Source: Multifurca ochricompacta (lineage: Eukaryota; Basidiomycota; Agaricomycetes; Russulales; Russulaceae). Taken from it: 64,000 nt of DNA. Made by a program: the position numbers and the translations under genes. The DNA is taken from assembly GCA_022496185.1 (NCBI GenBank), contig WTXG01000092.1, positions 62,001 to 126,000 on the forward strand. The letters are read 5' to 3'. This document shows positions 1-9,547 of this stretch, piece by piece (the first letter of the stretch is position 1; every line of letters starts with the position of its first letter). The notes under the pieces were generated by a model, which worked only from the letters and a program-made list of their open reading frames with translations, searched no databases and was not told the DNA's origin.

Positions 1-646
1 AATAATAAAATAATAATGTAAATAAAAGATCCTTTTAATCTTCTGAACATAAAACAACAATTTTTGAGGAATCTTGAGTAGCCATAAATGAACGCATTGT
101 GTCCAAGTGCTTATCTCCTTGACCAGGATGGCCTGGGCCATTTATCTGAAATGTGCAGAAATGCAAAGATTGGTCACACTTGTATAAAATTGAAACCAGA
201 ATAATAAAATAAAAATGGAATAATAAATTATCTTAATCTTATGACCATAAAATAGGAATCTTTGAGGGATCTTGAGTAGCCATAAATGAATGCATTGTGT
301 CTGAGTGTGTATCTCCTTGACCAGGATGGCCCAGGCCAATTGTCCAAAGTGCACAATGCAAGTAAAGAACTTGCATGTGTTTCATTTTATGGGTAACCCA
401 GGTATCAAAACAATTATCCAGGGGTTACCCCTGCCAATTGCTATGTGTTCATCAAATTTTTTTGCATTCTGTGTGGTTATCTGACAGGCTATTCATCAAT
501 GTTCTATAACATCCTATCTAATCATCTCTGTATACTGTATTTTAGTTGTGCTTGTATAAAATTGAAAGCAGAATAATAAAATAAAAATGGAATAATGAAT
601 TATCTTAATCTTCTGAACATAAAACAAGAGCCATTGAGGGATCTTA
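1..646 (+). mobile_element. hAT-2 family fragment, AT-rich internal part
   Basis: This is a truncated copy of the non-autonomous hAT-2 element seen complete at 22571-28895 and, reversed, at 32433-49729. It holds about three tandem AT-rich units, each with the words gagggatcttgag and cattgtgtccaag, plus the ggggttacccctgcc stretch near 420-435. It runs off the left edge and is cut at 646 by a gypsy LTR. It has no coding capacity; the short open frames arise from the repeats. Confidence 0.8.
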
Positions 647-1064
647 TGTTATGAACCCCACTACATCATTTTGTTCTTTCTCTTTCCATGTGACTCATTA
701 TTTGGCTGTGCTTGTCCCTTGTTGATCATGTTTACACTCCCCCTTTGTACTTGTTTGTTCCTTATCTCTGACTCATGCTGTGCTTATCTGTGACTCATAT
801 ATTACACAAGAACTCTTATGTATTTTCCCACCAGAATCGTGACTATACCAGATATGTCTACATATATTCTCATCTGACCCACCTCTGCCCTGTGTCCCCT
901 TTTAGTTACATTATGACTTCATTGATACACCAGGTACGATACTCTGATTAAGACCCTGACCTCTATTACATATATAAGGCCCGCCTAGATAGCCTGTATG
1001 CCTCAGACTTGACTTCTTAATCGACTTGGTGCATTACCTTCTGGGTGATCTCTAAGACCTGACT
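647..1064 (+). mobile_element. Partial gypsy LTR (same family as gypsy-R LTR)
   Basis: It starts TGTTATGAACCCC, contains a TATA motif (tatataaggc at about 971) and the 11-mer AGACTTGACTT at 1005-1015, which is the predicted RNA 5' end in this self-priming gypsy group. It matches, reversed, much of 51491-52349. It is interrupted at 1065 by an opposite-strand gypsy LTR, so its 3' end is not seen. Confidence 0.75.
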
Positions 1065-1652
1065 TGTTACGTCCGGTGCGGGACATTCCACACAACTTGT
1101 GTGACAGCACTGTTTGTATTTCAGATAAGAAACCAATAAGGTCTCTTGGAGTTAATGGGGACAAGTCAAAGTCTCAGGGCTGTTCCTGGGACGATGTTGA
1201 GCAGAGAAGTGCTGAAAGCACTGAGATGATCAAGTCAAGGAGTCAAAGGAGAAGTCCAGAAGACAAGCACCAATGTATTCAATAAGTTGAGTCTGAGGTC
1301 TACAAGGTAGTTACAGTGGACTTATATACGTAACTGGATGAGTGTCTACTAGATAAGAATCACAGAGTCAAGTGGGCCCAAATATATGAAAGTGGATGGT
1401 GTAAAGCCTGGCTTCTGATAGGGGATTAAGTAAATGTCCGGTCTTAGAGATAAGAGTGATAAAAGATAAGGGAAAGCGCAAATCAAGGTAAACAACAGGT
1501 CAACATGTACAAAGGCAGTTATGGGGAGGGGAGTAAGGCATGTGATGGGTCCCAGGATGGAGACATAATCGAGAAGTGGAGGGTAGGTGGGAGTGAAGGG
1601 TTTGCGTTAGGAAGTGTGAAAAACAGGGGGGTACTCGACAAGGGTCGTAACA
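1065..1652 (-). mobile_element. Gypsy LTR, reverse strand
   Basis: A 588-bp LTR with ends TGTTAC and GTAACA, similar to the gypsy-1 LTRs (34002-34555, 48022-48600). On the minus strand it carries AGACTCAACTT (plus-strand 1284-1294). The neighbouring 1653-1807 is the 3' end of the gypsy accessory ORF in the same orientation, so this is the 3' LTR of a truncated gypsy. Confidence 0.85.
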
Positions 1653-1807
1653 TCACCCCCTCTGTTGGCTCGAGCTGACCCAGCTAGAAACGTGTACCGT
1701 CATTGTCCTGTACCAAGTCCACATAATCATCTGCTACATTACGATCTCTGATGGTGTAAGTCTCATCCTCCACACATTGGTGGGTGCATAAAAAGCCATA
1801 AGGGCCT
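1653..1807 (-). pseudogene. 3' end of gypsy accessory Cys-rich ORF (truncated)
   Basis: Reverse-complement reading matches the last ~50 codons of the accessory ORFs at 18821-20014 and 46797-47990, ending in the same TAG codon just before the LTR. The copia LTR that starts at 1808 cuts off the rest. Confidence 0.8.
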
Positions 1808-2274
1808 TGTTGACATGAGACATGTCTGGAGATGCTTCAGGCATCTAAGGATTGCTATAGCTGTAGATAAGATTAGATTAGGTTCCGGAGTTTCGGACTT
1901 TTTACGATATCTTTATTACATTTCTTTCTCACCTTACTCAGCTAATTAGTGATGTACTTAGTAATGCGCAGTAAGCACATGATATCTCCTTGGCCAATGG
2001 CCTTTGTCCCTCATTACTTATTGTCTGGCACTTGTGGACTTATTCCCAGTGTGCACAGACCATTTCCCCTGGCCCCTATGGGTATATAAGGGTGTCTGTT
2101 TTGTCTCTTTCACGTCAGAGTTCTTCTAACCTCTGAAGTGTAAGTTCCCTTTACTATACTTTCTTTTTACCTTTGACTAACCATCTCCTGTAGACTACTT
2201 GTCTTTTAGGTCAGTAGTATAGTTGTATAGAGTTCTTCTAACCTCTGAAGTACTACTTGTCTTTTAGCCTAACC
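1808..2274 (+). mobile_element. Copia-type LTR, 3' end missing
   Basis: It starts TGTTGACATGAG with the family landmarks: gatgcttcaggcat, CCAAT inside tggccaatggcc, TATA at about 2090, and a leader hairpin near 2117-2139. A putative intron 2140-2193 is followed by a joined copy of its flanking exons at 2229-2267. The end is lost where a reverse LTR begins at 2275. Confidence 0.85.
2140..2193 (+). other. Putative LTR-leader intron with spliced-form copy at 2229-2267
   Basis: The donor GTAAGT follows CTCTGAAGT, a branch-like CTAAC lies at about 2177, and the intron ends ctcctgtAG before ACTACTTGTC. The bases at 2229-2267 equal exon 2117-2139 joined to exon 2194-2209 over 39 nt with no mismatch. 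Splicing itself is inferred, not observed. Confidence 0.65.
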
Positions 2275-2783
2275 TGTCGAACAGGCATGTGCGCAGCATA
2301 CTGACTGTTAGTGTTAGTGTGTAAGGCTAGAAAGACAAGTTACTTCAGAGGTAGAAGAAACTCTATATTACTATACTACACACCTAGAAAGACAAGTTCT
2401 ATGTACAGAGTTAGTCTAAAGGTGGTGATGATAGTAGAGAGGACGACTTACACTTCAGAGGTAGAAGAAACTCTGAAGTGTAAGAGATGAAACAGACACC
2501 CTTATATACTATTCAAGGGATGGTCTGTGCACTGGGAATAAGTCCACAAGTGCCGGACAAAGTCCAAACTATAAACAAGAGGGAATAAGGCCATTGGCCA
2601 GTAAAGTATCACATGCTTGTGCATCATTACTAAGGTACATCAGTCAGCTACTGTGGAATGTGAGAAAGAAGGTAATAAAGATATAGTAAAAGTCCGAAAC
2701 TCTGATATCTAATCTAGTCCACTAAGTAGCTAATCTAATCACCTGATGCCTGAAGCATCACTGAACATGTCCTGTGTTCAACA
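2275..2783 (-). mobile_element. Solo copia-type LTR, reverse
   Basis: A 509-bp LTR, starting TGTCGAACAGG and ending TGTTCAACA on the plus strand. It has the same U3, TATA and leader organisation as the LTR at 3675-4185, including the putative intron and the joined copy (junction AAGT/AACTTG on the minus strand). No TSD matches across it; the left flank is the broken end of another LTR, so this is probably a rearranged junction. Confidence 0.85.
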
Positions 2784-3149
2784 TTCTACAGCTTCACAGT
2801 GAAGGGTCTGTCGGCGTTCACAGCGGGATGCGATCAATATCAGACAAGGTGTTACTTTTGCTTTGTTCATGTTTCATAACAATAGAGTAGTGTCAATGGG
2901 TGTTCGTTGTGACTAGGAAAGGGGTGGTCAGACAATATTGGCTGGAGTGCTGCAACCGGGAGATTGCTGGTGACATCCTGGGCTCTCTTGGATAAAGAAT
3001 CATTTGGGGGCTTTCATGTCGGGGGTGTAAATCAATGGCAAGTTCTCACTCGTGCCTCCTACAACTGGAGAGAGGCTCACATTCAAGTTCTTCTGCTGAG
3101 GTCTGATCGTACAATCTGAACGGAACCACATGCTCAAGACTTGACATAA
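2784..3149. other. Unassigned non-repeat sequence
   Basis: I recognise no family here. A minus-strand open frame extends over 3000-3287, but it runs into an LTR at 3150 and has no recognisable domain. The segment may be a remnant of older sequence that received the surrounding insertions. Confidence 0.4.
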
Positions 3150-3674
3150 TGTAATGCTTGGCAGGGCATTTCCTGTGTGACATGCACAGGTCTGCGGGAT
3201 CCATTCAGGGCCTTGGCTGTGGGAGTGGGCTCTGTACTCCCGGGACAGTGCCTCTGGGCTCATGACAAGCCCGGCACAGCCTGGCAAGCTGCACTAGGGC
3301 TGTGCACCGTCCATTTTATGGTGATGGCCGTCCATTTGACGGTAATAAGACAGGTATGGCTGACCCATCCACTGTCCATTTTTTGTACTCACTGGATTGC
3401 TGACGGGTACGGTACAGGTATGGGTACAGCCATTTACGGTATACGGTAGTAGACAGTAGTACTAGAGAAAATAAAGTTGAGCAGGGCAGCATGAACAAGA
3501 AGCTTAGAGTGATAAAGCAATTAATAGGTGTATTCTTGGGAGTATTCTAGAGAGAATATAGAGTCGAGTGGGTAGCACGAGCAAGAGTTTTAGAGCAATG
3601 AAGCGACGGATGGGGATGTTTCTCAAACAGGATAATTTATCAGGGCTATTCTACAGCCCCTTTTATGTAGTTTA

Positions 3675-4185
3675 TGTCGAACAGGCATGATGCGCAGCAT
3701 ACTGACTGTGAAGGTTAGCGGATAAGGCTTAAAAGACAAGTTACTTCAGAGGTAGAAGAAACTCTATATTACTATACTACACACCTAAAAAGACAAGTTC
3801 TATATACAGAGTTAGTCTAAAGGTAGTGAAGATAGTAGAGAGGATGACTTACACTTCAGAGGTAGAAGAAACTCTGAAGTGTAAGAGACGAAACAGACAC
3901 CCTTATATACTCTTCAAGGGATGGTCTGTGCACTGGGAATAAGTCCACAAGTGCCAGACAAAGTCCAAACAATAAACAAGAGGGAATAAGGCCATTGGCC
4001 AGTATGGAATCACATGCTTGTACATCATTACTAAGGTACATCAGTCAGCTACTGCAGAATGTGAGAAAGAAAGTAATAATGATATGGTAAATAGTCCAAA
4101 ACTCCAATATCTAATCTAGTCCACAAAGTAGCTAATCTAATCTCCTGATGCCTGAAGCATCACTGAACATGTCCTGTGTTCAACA
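3675..4185 (-). mobile_element. Solo copia-type LTR
   Basis: A 511-bp LTR inside the 3' flank of hAT-3, with perfect TSD GTTTA (3670-3674 and 4186-4190). Minus-strand reading gives a TATA box, a CTTCAGAG/CTCTGAAG hairpin, a putative intron GTAAGT...ctgtatatAG, and downstream the joined form with junction AAGT/AACTTG. Confidence 0.93.
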
Positions 4186-4541
4186 GTTTATGCTATAGTG
4201 TAGAAACAGGCATGGCGCAGGCTTATATTTTAGATACTGTGATAATACTATCTATTTCACCTTGTTAGCTTAGAGACTTAGATTCTCGCAATAATGTAAT
4301 AGCAACTGCTTTATCTATAGCAGATTTAGTGGCTTTATATACAATTTAGACATACTATAGTATTGCTACTAAATTAAAGTAAACGTCTCGCTTGTTAATG
4401 AATGTGATTTGATCACATGATCGATCTGAGATGTATATACTCAGTATCTAATTAAATGTGAGACATGTTTTGATTTCATCAATTATGTTATCTAAATGTG
4501 ATCACAATTACATTAAGGCATAAAAAAGCATTGTATCTAGG
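4186..4541. other. hAT-3 non-coding 3' region
   Basis: AT-rich sequence between a solo LTR and the stop codon of the hAT transposase. It probably holds the transposase 3' UTR. I see no further gene. Confidence 0.5.
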
Positions 4542-4654
4542 TTAATTGACAGCTGAATGGCCCAGTGCAATATCAGCTTGCATGCGTGCAAGATGCAACC
4601 GCTTCTTGACAAGCATCAGAGTGTGAATGGTATTTGCATTGAGACTGGTGCAAC

Positions 4655-5938
4655 TGTTACAACCCTACTCTTTTTCCTGACCCTGCACACCATGCCTTAT
4701 TCTTTGCACCATCCTTGACCTTCCCCTTCTCTGGACCACTCCCTGATGCCCTTGGTATGCTGCCTTGGGACCTTCTTGATGCCTGTGGCCTGTGTGCCCA
4801 GGACCTTACCCTGATGCCTGTGACCTGTTGCTCACAGGACCAACCTCCCTTGCCACCATTTACACCTAACCTGATGGTAGTTCTGCTGCTACACTGTTGG
4901 ATGTACACCACCCTTCCTTGCTGCTTTGGCTTATGCCTTGGCCACTGCTCCTGACCCTGTCCTTGTGCTTGACACCCATAGGAACCCCTGACATTGTCCC
5001 TGCCAATCTGACCAGTCCAGACAACTAGACGACTTTGGCTTGTACTTGACCCTCTGCCAGTCATGTGACTCCTGGCCATGTGACCCTTGGCCATGTGACC
5101 CTTGGCCATGTGATCCTTGGCCATGTGATCCTTGACCATGTGATCCCTGACCATGTGACTTTGGACCATGTGATCCCTGACCCTGATCACAGCATCTTCA
5201 TCTGATCATTTACTCCTTTCTGATCACATGGCCCATCTGGCTTATCATTCGCTTCTCTGATTCCTGTGGGAGTATTCCCACATCCACCCTGACTCCTGTG
5301 GGACCTGTTATCTCCCCATTTACCCCTGACCCTGGTGGGAATCCTCCCACACTGATATGACTCCTGTGGGGCTGTCCCACATGATTATGCTTCTGATAAG
5401 GCTTATCCTTATCATGGACTATATTTGACATCTTATCTGCTATTGGATGATAAGGACTCTGACCCTGTTCCTGATTAGCTACAAACCAGATCCCCTATAA
5501 GACCCTGTAGACAGTTTGTACAACCCTAGATTTGACCTCTTGTGCCTTCAGCCTATAGATCTTAGACCCCAATACATCAGAAGTCTTTTCCCCCTTTTTT
5601 GCGTCCTTGAGATCCCTGCAGGGACCCCCATTGCCTCTGGCAATGGATGTGTACCCTTCCCTTTGAATCCCTCTGCCACTCCCTAAGGGCTCCAGTGTGC
5701 TTGGTGTGCTTCTGGCACAGCAACTGGGCCCTGTCCCCACTTAACAGCCTTAGGGGATTAGCTCCCTTTGGCTGGCTCATCCCGTCTCCCTCTGTGCTTG
5801 ATTATAGCACCAAACCTTAACTGATCCCGAAGCTAGACAGTGCCCAGAGTCTAGCCTTATTGTGCTAGGCTCGTGGCTGAGGTAATGGACCCGTGCTGAC
5901 CTGTGCATGCCGCACAGAACGCTCTGCTGAGTGTAACA
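4655..5938 (+). mobile_element. Solo long LTR (1284 bp) in hAT transposase
   Basis: Starts TGTTACAACCC, ends GAGTGTAACA, flanked by gcaac/gcaat (one mismatch). It belongs to the family at 32997-48858 and 3150-17762. Internal landmarks are a ~15-bp minisatellite built on ccatgtgaycc (about 5070-5185), three short stem-loops such as TGTGGGAGTATTCCCACA (5262-5360 region), and a cluster of GATAAG/CTTATC sites (5393-5455). Open frames across it are caused by the tandem repeat and have no protein homology that I recognise. Confidence 0.88.
5060..5190 (+). repeat. Minisatellite, ~15-bp unit with CATGTGA core
   Basis: About eight imperfect units of ccatgtgayccytgr in tandem within the long LTR. Related, shorter or diverged versions occur in the other copies of this LTR (33380-33530 and, reversed, 17250-17350). 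The CATGTG core is an E-box-type motif. Confidence 0.8.
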
Positions 5939-7163
5939 GCAATGGAGGGAGATCATGTCATGTCCACCAGAGAATATTCTCTCAACAGCAACAGCAGAGC
6001 CTATGTCAGGTTCGGTCCATTAATAAGAAGATGACTATCATTAAATTAAATTTACTTACCAGGAATGCATAGAATGTCACAAGCCAAACGAAAGAGGTTT
6101 GGGAACTGCGCGTGTCGACCCATCCACCAATGAATTGGATTACAAGTATTGAAATCTTCAGCAGGGAGTTTGAAATATTCTTTGAGTTCATTGATAGAGC
6201 TCTTCTCTTTTCTGCGATACCGAGCAGCAAAGGATTTCTGAGGTGATCCCAAAATAGGCTGCGATGTGACAGGCAAAGATGATGCCGAAGACAATGTACG
6301 ATCATCTGCCTTTGCATAATTTCTGTTGAAGTAATTGAAGAGGCTTGACTTGGAATGTTCAAGATGATCAGAGAGTGCTGGATCGTCATCATAATCCACC
6401 TTCATGCCCTCATATGAGATTCATGGATCAAGCACTAGTGGGATATACAGTTAGTGAGTGACCAATTTAAAATAATCATTGACACACATGCAGCCCAAGT
6501 GTAGAAGGGAGACACATCATACCAGTAGTAATAGTCACTAAGCTTCTGGTGTGCGTCTGTGAGACCAAGTTTGATTTGAGGTGACACTGAGTCAGGAAGG
6601 TTGCGAAGAGTATTCCTGATATCATCTTGTAAGCCTTGAAATATGGCATGGGTCATTGAAAGCATTGGTATTTTTGCAGCAGACATCTCAGTAGTAGCAG
6701 CTCGAAATGATTTCAGCCAGGATGTCACAAGAGCAATAGATTCCCAGTCAGTGTTACTGAGTTCAAGGGCATGGAGATCCTTGTTTTGAGATACATAGGA
6801 GTCGATCATTTTGTGATAATCAAGGGCGCACCCTATAACATGCCAGTAAGAAACCTCATACAAGTAACCATGATAACTCACAAAGCATTTGATGTGTTGA
6901 TGACCATTGGGTTCTCACATTGAGAATGAGTACAAGTGGTGTACTGCAGTCATCTAACATCCTGCCTCCTTCAAGTTGCACAAATTGAATCTCACAAGCC
7001 CAAGATTGACGACATTGGGGGCTTGAACAGACGGCCTTGATGATTTTCCAAAGCTGACCAGAATGTTTCAGTTTAATTGGTGAAGAATGGACCCATTGCT
7101 TACCCTTTCAATAGCAGGCAGTACGCTGTCAGCTGCATCGACGTCAGCTGTATCAGAATCTGT

Positions 7164-7673
7164 TGTTGACACAGGACGTGTCTGGAGATGCTTCAGGCAT
7201 CTAAGGTTCGCTTCAGCTGTAGATTAGATTAGATTAGATTCCGGAGTATCGGACTTTTTATGTTATCTTTATTACATTTCTTTCTCACCTTACTCAGCTG
7301 ATTAGTGATGGACTTAGTAATGCGCAGTAAGCATGTGATATCTCTTTGGCCAATGGCCTTTATCCCTCTCTGTTTATTGTCCGGCACTTGTGGACTTATT
7401 CCCAGTGCGCACAGACCATTTCCCCTGGCCCCATGGGTATATAAGGGTGTCTGTTTTGTCTCTTACACTTCAGAGTTCTTCTAACCTCTGAAGTGTAAGT
7501 TCCTTCTACTTTACTCTCTACTACCTCTAGACTAACCTTGTATATAGACTTGTCTTTTCTAGGTCAGTAGTGTAGTAATATCAGAGTTCTTCTAACCTCT
7601 GAAGCACTTGTCTTTTCTAGCCTAACCCACTACTAACCACAGTTAGTATAACCAGCAGCATCATTGTTTGACA
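7164..7673 (+). repeat. copia-1 5' LTR
   Basis: Starts TGTTGACACAGGACG, ends TGTTTGACA. The U3 has four tandem AGATT units, a palindromic CCAAT box (tggccaatggcc, about 7348) and TATA (gtatataagg, about 7437). The leader has an inverted repeat CTTCAGAG...CTCTGAAG, a putative intron 7495-7547 with branch-like CTAAC at 7532-7536, and the joined-exon copy at 7583-7620. That copy differs from this LTR's own exons only at the junction base (T versus C); the 3' LTR has C. Confidence 0.93.
7495..7547 (+). other. Putative LTR-leader intron (53 nt), joined copy at 7583-7620
   Basis: The donor GTAAGT follows CTCTGAAGT, and the acceptor is tatatAG before ACTTGTC. The joined copy reads GAAG-C-ACTTGTC. 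In the 3' LTR the exon also ends in C (intron 13530-13582, copy to 13654), giving an exact junction match there. Whether the transcript is spliced is inferred from these signals. Confidence 0.65.
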
Positions 7674-7691
7674 GGTTATGGGCCCTGCCGC
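7674..7691 (+). promoter_or_regulatory. Primer-binding site, initiator tRNA-Met anticodon half
   Basis: Directly after the LTR the sequence reads GGTTATGGGCCCTGCCGC. Its first 12 bases are the exact reverse complement of GGGCCCATAACC, the anticodon arm of eukaryotic initiator tRNA-Met. The same site abuts the 5' LTRs of copia-2 and copia-3. Drosophila copia is primed by an internally cleaved initiator tRNA in this way. Confidence 0.85.
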
Positions 7692-8611
7692 TCATACTGA
7701 CTGTTTAAATTCCCTTTGTTCATAAACAGCCCAACTTGCTCTTGCACTCCAAGCTCACAAAAGCTTCAAAGTCTTTCCCACCAGCTTCTTCCAGTGAGCT
7801 TTCCTATTTACTGTCTGTGCACCTTAACACCCCACAGGATGACGCAGTTTACTGCTCATCCTGAACTGTTTGGCTAGCCCTTCGGGGTTCTTGCAAAAGA
7901 TGATGAGGGACCCTAAGCGGGTGAAACATCTTAAGCTCCTTGAGTGCGCACTAGGTATTAGTAACCTTCATAGTTGTAGCTGGGTCTTCGTCCCATAGAT
8001 AGTCTTAGTAGGCCTATAGCCAGAAGCTTGTGGCTTTAAGTCCAGTCAATGCTTGGCTCTGTCTGTAAGCCGGGTTTAGCGACCCGCATGTGGAGTTTAG
8101 GGTCTAGAACAAGGCATGGGTAGTCACTCCCATGACGCTTGGGCTCGATACAAGTAGGCTGCACTACTATAGTCTATACATAGTAGATATAGTCTTCATC
8201 TCTGGGCATAAGTATCCATTGCCTTTGTAGGGTAACCACGCCCTACCAGAGACAGACTTGTCATCTACTCAGTCATGGCCCCAATCATCTAGGGCTTAAT
8301 CATGAACTCCACCACCAGCATTAGAGGAAGGGCTATACACCCTTTGTCTCTAATGGAACTTGCGGTTGGCTCCTTCATGACATGACTCCCAATCCTGGTT
8401 ACACTAGACACTCTGGCCAGTCTACCAGAGCTTATGTCTAGTTACAGGATTGCGCTAGACAGCTTTACTATACCTAGAAAGTCGCACAACAAAGGCAGGA
8501 CCTTCTTAGGTTCTGAAGCATAGCGCCACAGTATGGGGTGGCACTCTTAAGCGAGACCTGGGCACTGGTTCTAACTGCTCCTTGGAACCAGGAACACTTA
8601 TAACATCTCAA
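7692..8611 (+). other. copia-1 untranslated leader
   Basis: About 0.9 kb between primer site and gag ATG, with no long open frame. The same leader is found in copia-2 (39651-40570) and copia-3 (26500-27415). Its conserved length suggests a packaging or regulatory RNA role, but I cannot identify one. Confidence 0.6.
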
Positions 8612-9547
8612 ATGCCGTCTTCAATTGTCTTCCCTCCCTCCTCCAAGATGGAGCGCCTTGATGGCTCCAACTGGCAGGTCTGGTCTGCCAACTTCAATGC
8701 CCTTTTGAGGATGAATGGGCTCAGGAGGCACATTCTTACGCCTTACCCTGATATGCCCCTCCTCCCAGAGGACAAGGAGGAAAAGGAGAAAATGCAGAAG
8801 GAAGTCATTGATCCCATCCTCAGGGAATGGATGGGAGAAGAGGAAATGCTAATTGGGCTCCTCTTTCTTAACGTCACCCAAGAGGTCTACTCCCAAGTAG
8901 CCTCTGATGCCAATTATCCTTCTCTTAGTGAGAAGTATAATAAGTTGGAGCGGCTTTATGGCTCTGTAGGTAGCATGGCCACATATAACTTGTGGCTTGC
9001 CCTGGTGTCCTTCCGTCTTGATGAAGGACAGACATTCAGGACCCAATTACAAAAGGTCCTGGATGCCAGGAGTACCCTTAGGGAGAATGGGATGGAGGTC
9101 AATGACCTCCAGATGAGCTTCATATTGCTGAAAGCTCTCCCTGAATCCTACAGTGCCATTGCCGGCTCTATACTGGCCTCTGGCGATCCAGAGCGGCTCT
9201 CTCCTCAGGACCTTGTGCAGAGGTTCCTAAATGAGGAAAGTCGCCTGGCAGGTCCCTCGGGAAGTGGTAGTGCAGTCCTATCTAAGGCTGCACCTGTCAA
9301 AACTAAAAAACCTACAAATTTATCACCACTTCCCGCTGCTGCCCCTGGTTCACAAGGGGTGGTCTGCTTCTATTGTCAAAAGCCTGGACACAAGTCCAAT
9401 GCTTGCGCAAAGAAGAAAAAGGACCTGGAGAATGCCAAAAAGGGCAAGGCAGGGAACAAGAAGAGGGCTGAGGCCCAACATGTAAATACTATAGCCACTG
9501 TAGTTAATGGTAGTGGCAAAATAGAGGAGGTGCATGAAGCACCTTGA
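8612..9547 (+). CDS. copia-1 Gag
   Basis: 311 codons from ATG 8612; in copia-2 the frame also begins at MPSSIVF, and an upstream TTG is not needed. It starts with a conserved LDGSNWQVW motif, typical of copia Gag, and ends with a zinc knuckle CFYCQKPGHKSNAC (CX2CX4HX4C, about residues 264-277) and a lysine-rich tail. Gag forms the virus-like particle and binds the RNA. It ends at TGA 9545-9547, in the same frame as pol. Confidence 0.93.
   Translation: MPSSIVFPPSSKMERLDGSNWQVWSANFNALLRMNGLRRHILTPYPDMPLLPEDKEEKEKMQKEVIDPILREWMGEEEMLIGLLFLNVTQEVYSQVASDANYPSLSEKYNKLERLYGSVGSMATYNLWLALVSFRLDEGQTFRTQLQKVLDARSTLRENGMEVNDLQMSFILLKALPESYSAIAGSILASGDPERLSPQDLVQRFLNEESRLAGPSGSGSAVLSKAAPVKTKKPTNLSPLPAAAPGSQGVVCFYCQKPGHKSNACAKKKKDLENAKKGKAGNKKRAEAQHVNTIATVVNGSGKIEEVHEAP

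Noticed and set aside
3000..3287. Minus-strand open frame as a gene
   Set aside because: Runs into a truncated long LTR and has no domain or splice support.
4657..5190. Long minus-strand open frame with a repeated DHMVK-like heptapeptide
   Set aside because: It lies wholly within a solo LTR, and the peptide repeat simply reflects a 15-bp minisatellite. No start context, domain or conservation of the frame in the other LTR copies.
7211..7236. CRISPR or satellite array from AGATT repeats
   Set aside because: Only about four 5-bp units in the LTR U3. No spacers or associated genes; the organism is a eukaryote.
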